Source of the DNA: Cellvibrio sp. UBA7661
GTDB lineage: Bacteria > Pseudomonadota > Gammaproteobacteria > Pseudomonadales > Cellvibrionaceae
NCBI GenBank assembly: GCA_002483365.1
Contig: DLHT01000017.1
Location: 221,270-285,269, forward strand
DNA length: 64,000 nucleotides
Reading direction: 5' to 3'
Shown: positions 61,327-64,000 of the stretch, one piece after another
How positions within the stretch are numbered: position 1 is the stretch's first letter
How the letters are laid out: each line of letters starts with the position of its first letter
Program-made: the position numbers and the translations under genes
Notes under the pieces: model-generated
What the model saw: the letters and a program-made list of their open reading frames with translations, nothing else
Told to the model about the DNA's origin: nothing
Databases searched by the model: none

Positions 61327-62571
61327 TTAACCAATAAGTGCCACAGCATCAGCTTTATGATCTGGCGCAAGGTGAGCATATCGAAGCGTAGTATTTAAAT
61401 CTGCATGGCCGCAAAGCTCTCTAACAGTATTCAGCGGGACGCCTTTCATTACCAGTTTTGATGCAAAATCATGGCGCATGTCGTGCCAGCGAAAGCTTTC
61501 AATTGCGGCAGCTTCCAAAATACTTGTCCATGAGTTTTTCACATTATCCAAGCGGTCGCCATCATCGGATGGAAAAACTCGCCCATTTGGAGTGGGTGCT
61601 TGTTTTTGCCAGTTGGTAATGGTTTCAAATGCGATTGGGCTTAGTGGAATATGACGGGTTTTGGATGACTTGGCTATCTCGCCTCGAATAGTTAAAACTC
61701 GATTGATGAGATCAATATCATCCCAGCGTAAATCGAATAGCTCGCCGCGCCTCATGCCTGTTTTCAAGGACAGGATAATCATGGGAGTCATGCGGTCGGC
61801 ATAAGTAAATTGATAGAGATCAGTCATTAATTCGTAGCCGCGCTCTTGCCGGAATTGATTACCTCTAGCGCGGGCGGCTTTTATATCTTCGTCTCTTTGT
61901 GTGAGAGTTTTAAAAAGGCGCTGCTCTTCGCCTTCGCTTAGGTATCGCGCTTTGACACCTGCATCCATTTTTAAAGCTTTAAGTTTTGCTAGTGGGTGAG
62001 CTTCCAAAATCCCCCAATCAAGCGCTCGTGAAATCGCACCTCTTAGTGCATTTATTTTTCTATTCACGGTCGAGGCTTTAAGCCCTCCCATAATTTTTTC
62101 AGTACGTAGTCGCTCAATGTGTTTCAGGGTGATTTCTGAAAGGGGAAGCGGGAGTAAATCAGGGAATGAGCTTCTTATGGTGTCGATAGTTTGCTGGCCG
62201 CTTTTGTGATTGGTCAGCGCCCAAGGGTGATAGTGAGTTGTCAGGAAAGCATCTAGCGTATGACTTAATTTTTCTTTGGCTATTTTGCGGTTGGTGACTT
62301 TCTCGCCCTGTATGTCTGTACCGCTGGATACTTGTGCGGCATAACTCAATGCTTGATCTCTGGCTTGTGCCAAGGTGAGGTTTGAACCCAAAACGCCGAT
62401 CTTGATCCGCTTTCTTACCCCAGCTTGGGTGCGATAAGTGAAATAGAAGGTTTTGCGGCCAGTCGGTTGGACTCGCATCAGGAAACCCTTTATCTCGGAA
62501 TCTACCACTTCATAGGCTTTTTCTTGAGCACCAAAACCCTTAACGCTGGAAGTAGAAAGCTTGGCTTGCAT
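61327..62571 (-). CDS. int: P4-type tyrosine integrase
   Basis: 414 residues: N-terminal DUF4102-type arm-binding domain (KGFLMRVQPTGRKTFYFTYR), core-binding domain, and the catalytic domain. The latter shows Arg in LKTGMRRGELFDLRW, His-x-x-Arg in WHDMRHDFASKLV, His in LCGHADLNTT and the Tyr nucleophile in RYAHLAPDHK. It lies next to the right att site and reads inward, as is usual for tRNA-targeted islands. Confidence 0.95.
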   Translation of the reverse strand: MQAKLSTSSVKGFGAQEKAYEVVDSEIKGFLMRVQPTGRKTFYFTYRTQAGVRKRIKIGVLGSNLTLAQARDQALSYAAQVSSGTDIQGEKVTNRKIAKEKLSHTLDAFLTTHYHPWALTNHKSGQQTIDTIRSSFPDLLPLPLSEITLKHIERLRTEKIMGGLKASTVNRKINALRGAISRALDWGILEAHPLAKLKALKMDAGVKARYLSEGEEQRLFKTLTQRDEDIKAARARGNQFRQERGYELMTDLYQFTYADRMTPMIILSLKTGMRRGELFDLRWDDIDLINRVLTIRGEIAKSSKTRHIPLSPIAFETITNWQKQAPTPNGRVFPSDDGDRLDNVKNSWTSILEAAAIESFRWHDMRHDFASKLVMKGVPLNTVRELCGHADLNTTLRYAHLAPDHKADAVALIG

Positions 62572-62582
62572 GAGTCCCTCTT

Positions 62583-62617
62583 GGACTTAAATTAAAATTT
62601 AAGTCCATATTAAGTCC
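62583..62617. repeat. Integrase-arm repeats upstream of int
   Basis: GGACTTAA at 62583-62590 (complement) and TTAAGTCC at 62599-62606 and 62610-62617. The two direct copies have the same 11-base spacing as at the left end. They overlap the int promoter region, so integrase could regulate itself. Confidence 0.7.
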
Positions 62618-62759
62618 AAATTTATTGAATCACAAGAAAAGCTGATAAATGCAGGTGAACAAATGTGAATTTATAAGCTATTGATTTATAATGAATTTAT
62701 TGTTCATTTTTGTGGTTTGTCGTTCATGGTTGTTCACCCTAAAATACTGCTTTTTGGCT

Positions 62760-62808
62760 CTGGCAGTGTTGAGGTCAGCGGTTCGATCCCGCTTAGCTCC
62801 ACCAAATT
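62760..62808 (+). repeat. attR: right 49-bp direct repeat (partial tRNA-Ala)
   Basis: Identical to 52304-52352. It is a 3' tRNA fragment lacking the acceptor 5' arm and D arm and is not a functional tRNA. Confidence 0.95.
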
Positions 62809-62843
62809 AAAAACCCGCTTATCGCAAGATAAGCGGGTTTTTT
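62809..62843 (+). terminator. Terminator after attR
   Basis: The stem AAAAACCCGCTTATC / GATAAGCGGGTTTTTT with loop GCAA. It is related to but not the same as the hairpin after attL. Confidence 0.9.
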
Positions 62844-63092
62844 GTTTCTGCAATTTAAGTCCATATTAAGTCCAAAAATAATGAGCTCTCGGGAGCTAGT
62901 CTTTTCCCTCTGTTCGTTTAGATAAATATAGTTTGGGGGCTAACCTGTAAGTTTTTACGAGTAGTTAAATAGCTATGGTCTGTTGATTAATACAATGCCC
63001 AGCTAGGCTGATGGCAATTGATTTTTCTTGGTCTTTAAATCCACAGGGCGAACAATCCATTCGTGGATGTGGGGCTTTAATTATTTTAAGGC
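62844..63092 (-). pseudogene. Remnant of an older related element with a rep gene fragment
   Basis: Bases 62844-62875 repeat 52403-52434 exactly (32 bases, including both TTAAGTCC copies), so this looks like the left end of another element. At 63018-63092 the minus strand reads IHEWIVRPVDLKTKKN, nearly the same as the C-terminal IREWIVRPVDLSTKKN of the gpA-like protein. Bases 63037-63063 match 56964-56990 without a mismatch. An extra base near 63071-63074 breaks the frame. Only the 3' end is left, so it is non-functional. Confidence 0.8.
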
Positions 63093-63132
63093 TGTTCTTT
63101 GTCCTGGAACAAAGGACAGAAAATAGCTGTTA

Positions 63133-63504
63133 TCACTTACCAAACACCATTACCCCCACCACAATCAAAAACAACCCCCACGATAACGCCAGTAATACCC
63201 ACGGCAAGCGGGTATTGGTTTGTGGTGTAGTGATTTCTTCTTGAGTGTTGTCTGGTTTTTGTTGCGACAGCTGATTGGATAATTGTTTTACTTTTTTAAC
63301 GCGCTTATCCAGTTCGCGAGTTTTTTCGCTTTGTTGACGCAAAAATATTTCCATTCCCCGTTGGATTCCGTTGGCGATGGCTTTGGTTTCGACCGGGGTT
63401 TGGCCTTCTGATTTGATGGTGTTGGCGATTTTTAGCGCTTCAACGCGCAGGTCGCGTGCGTTTTTCTTTTGTTTGGTTTTAGTTGCGGGTTGTTGCTGCG
63501 TCAT
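63133..63504 (-). CDS. DUF2956 family protein
   Basis: 123 residues: a basic, helical N-terminal part (ARDLRVEALKIANTIKSEGQ, TKAIANGIQRGMEIFLRQQ), a charged Lys/Gln-rich middle, and one C-terminal membrane helix (WVLLALSWGLFLIVVGVMVF). This fits DUF2956, a gammaproteobacterial family without known function. It is the first host gene beyond the island scar and is on the same strand as the thioesterase upstream. Confidence 0.82.
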   Translation of the reverse strand: MTQQQPATKTKQKKNARDLRVEALKIANTIKSEGQTPVETKAIANGIQRGMEIFLRQQSEKTRELDKRVKKVKQLSNQLSQQKPDNTQEEITTPQTNTRLPWVLLALSWGLFLIVVGVMVFGK

Positions 63505-63536
63505 AACGGCTTCTCAAATATCGCTGTGAATAATGT

Positions 63537-64000
63537 TTAGATAAAAATACGCATTTCTTCGCCAATTTTTTTGCGCATATCCATTAATTTAATGGCGGTT
63601 TCGTATTGTTGTTTATCGTCTTCGGTTTGCGGTACCCATGTTGGTACAGGAACCGGTTGGCCGGATTCATCGACAGCGACCATGATGACAATACAATGTG
63701 TAGTGAGCCGTCTGCTCAGGGATTTTGGATCGCACGCATTTACTTCAATGGCGATGTGCATGGATGATTTGCCGGTGTAAATAATTTTTGCGGCGACCTC
63801 TACCAAATTACCTACGTGGATCGGCGATACGAAACGGATGCCGCCTGCATACGCGGTCACGCAATAGCAGCCGCTCCAGCCAGCGGAGCAGGCGTAGGCG
63901 GCAAGGTCGATCCATTTCATCACGGCACCGCCGTGCACCTTTCCTCCAAAATTGACATCTTGCGGCTCTGCTAAAAAACGTAGGGTAATGTCGCGTTGCG
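63537..64000 (-). CDS. Acyl-CoA thioesterase, YciA/ACOT type, start beyond the window
   Basis: The frame stays open to the window edge, so the N-terminus is missing. The visible ~154 residues contain the hotdog signature: LRFLAEPQDVNFGGKVHGGA with VMKWIDLAAYACSAGWSG, then RFVSPIHVGNLVEVAAKI. This type hydrolyses acyl-CoA esters in the cytoplasm. The internal Met or GTG codons near 63938 are inside the conserved helix and are not the start. 32 bases separate it from the DUF2956 gene. Confidence 0.88.
   Translation of the reverse strand, partial: QRDITLRFLAEPQDVNFGGKVHGGAVMKWIDLAAYACSAGWSGCYCVTAYAGGIRFVSPIHVGNLVEVAAKIIYTGKSSMHIAIEVNACDPKSLSRRLTTHCIVIMVAVDESGQPVPVPTWVPQTEDDKQQYETAIKLMDMRKKIGEEMRIFI

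Larger units (their letters stand above)
52304..62808. mobile_element. Satellite-like integrative element in tRNA-Ala
   Basis: A 10.4-kb island between perfect 49-bp repeats. It carries, from right to left, an integrase, a DUF4365 protein, YafN/YafO, an iteron-like array, an AlpA-like regulator, a gpA-type replication endonuclease, and an McrBC-like pair with a methyltransferase. There are no structural, packaging or lysis genes. The right core (rep, alpA, int) and the AT-rich defence cargo differ in base composition, suggesting separate origins. Confidence 0.92.

Noticed and set aside
62760..62808. Second tRNA-Ala gene
   Set aside because: Only the 3' part from the anticodon loop on is present; it is the att duplication.
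52304..62808. Island considered as a P2-like prophage because of the gpA-type gene
   Set aside because: No capsid, tail, terminase, portal or lysis gene is present, so a full prophage is not supported.

Overview
The window looks like a chromosome segment of a gammaproteobacterium, most likely a Cellvibrio or another member of the Cellvibrionaceae. This is an inference from three things: the alaS-lysC-csrA-tRNA-Ser order shared with pseudomonad-type genomes, the Entner-Doudoroff gene set, and a secreted modular protein whose domains are joined by serine-rich linkers of the kind typical of Cellvibrio and Saccharophagus. No rRNA, CRISPR array or insertion sequence was seen.

Layout. 1-6.1 kb: end of a CaiB/BaiF CoA-transferase, a DUF1653 protein, tadA, a small membrane protein, ppnN, an esterase and a GH84 N-acetylglucosaminidase. 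6.6-15.9 kb: a central carbon block, pgi, edd, zwf-pgl, eda, gap and pyk, which turns glucose-6-phosphate into pyruvate by the Entner-Doudoroff route. 16-18.7 kb: an M23 peptidase-like protein and a MORN-repeat/C13-peptidase fusion. 18.8-26.9 kb: a Trm112-like protein, alaS, lysC, csrA, tRNA-Ser(GCU) and valS. 27.1-31.9 kb: surface polysaccharide genes, with two glycosyltransferases, a Stealth-type phosphotransferase, waaC and a small secreted protein. 32-40.4 kb: a sulfide/persulfide cluster (persulfide dioxygenase, TauE/SafE exporter, rhodanese, ArsR-type regulator, divergent sulfide:quinone reductase-like flavoprotein) with an RND pump in the same run of genes. 40.5-44 kb: a complete cytochrome bd operon (cydP, cydA, cydB, cydX, ybgE) behind a perfect FNR/Anr box. 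44.1-52.1 kb: an MHYT/degenerate-GGDEF protein, a large secreted di-heme protein with carbohydrate-binding-like domains, a VOC protein, an ECF sigma factor coupled to a peroxiredoxin-like gene, and gltX.

52.3-62.8 kb is a 10.4-kb integrative element in the 3' end of a tRNA-Ala(GGC) gene, bounded by a perfect 49-bp direct repeat. Its core is a P4-type integrase, an AlpA-like regulator, a P2 gpA-like HUH replication endonuclease and an iteron-like array. It has no capsid, tail or packaging genes, so it resembles a phage satellite or a minimal self-replicating island. Its cargo is defensive: an McrB-like AAA+ ATPase with an McrC-like nuclease, convergent with a beta-class DNA methyltransferase and a ribbon-helix-helix protein; a YafN/YafO toxin-antitoxin pair; and a DUF4365 nuclease-like protein with a helical-repeat tail. 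The pairing of McrBC with its own methyltransferase recalls LlaJI/BsuMI restriction and is the best candidate here for a little-described system.

Beyond the right att site lies a second set of integrase-arm repeats and a frameshifted fragment of a second replication gene. This is the scar of an older related element at the same tRNA. The window closes with a DUF2956 protein and the start-side part of an acyl-CoA thioesterase, both on the minus strand.
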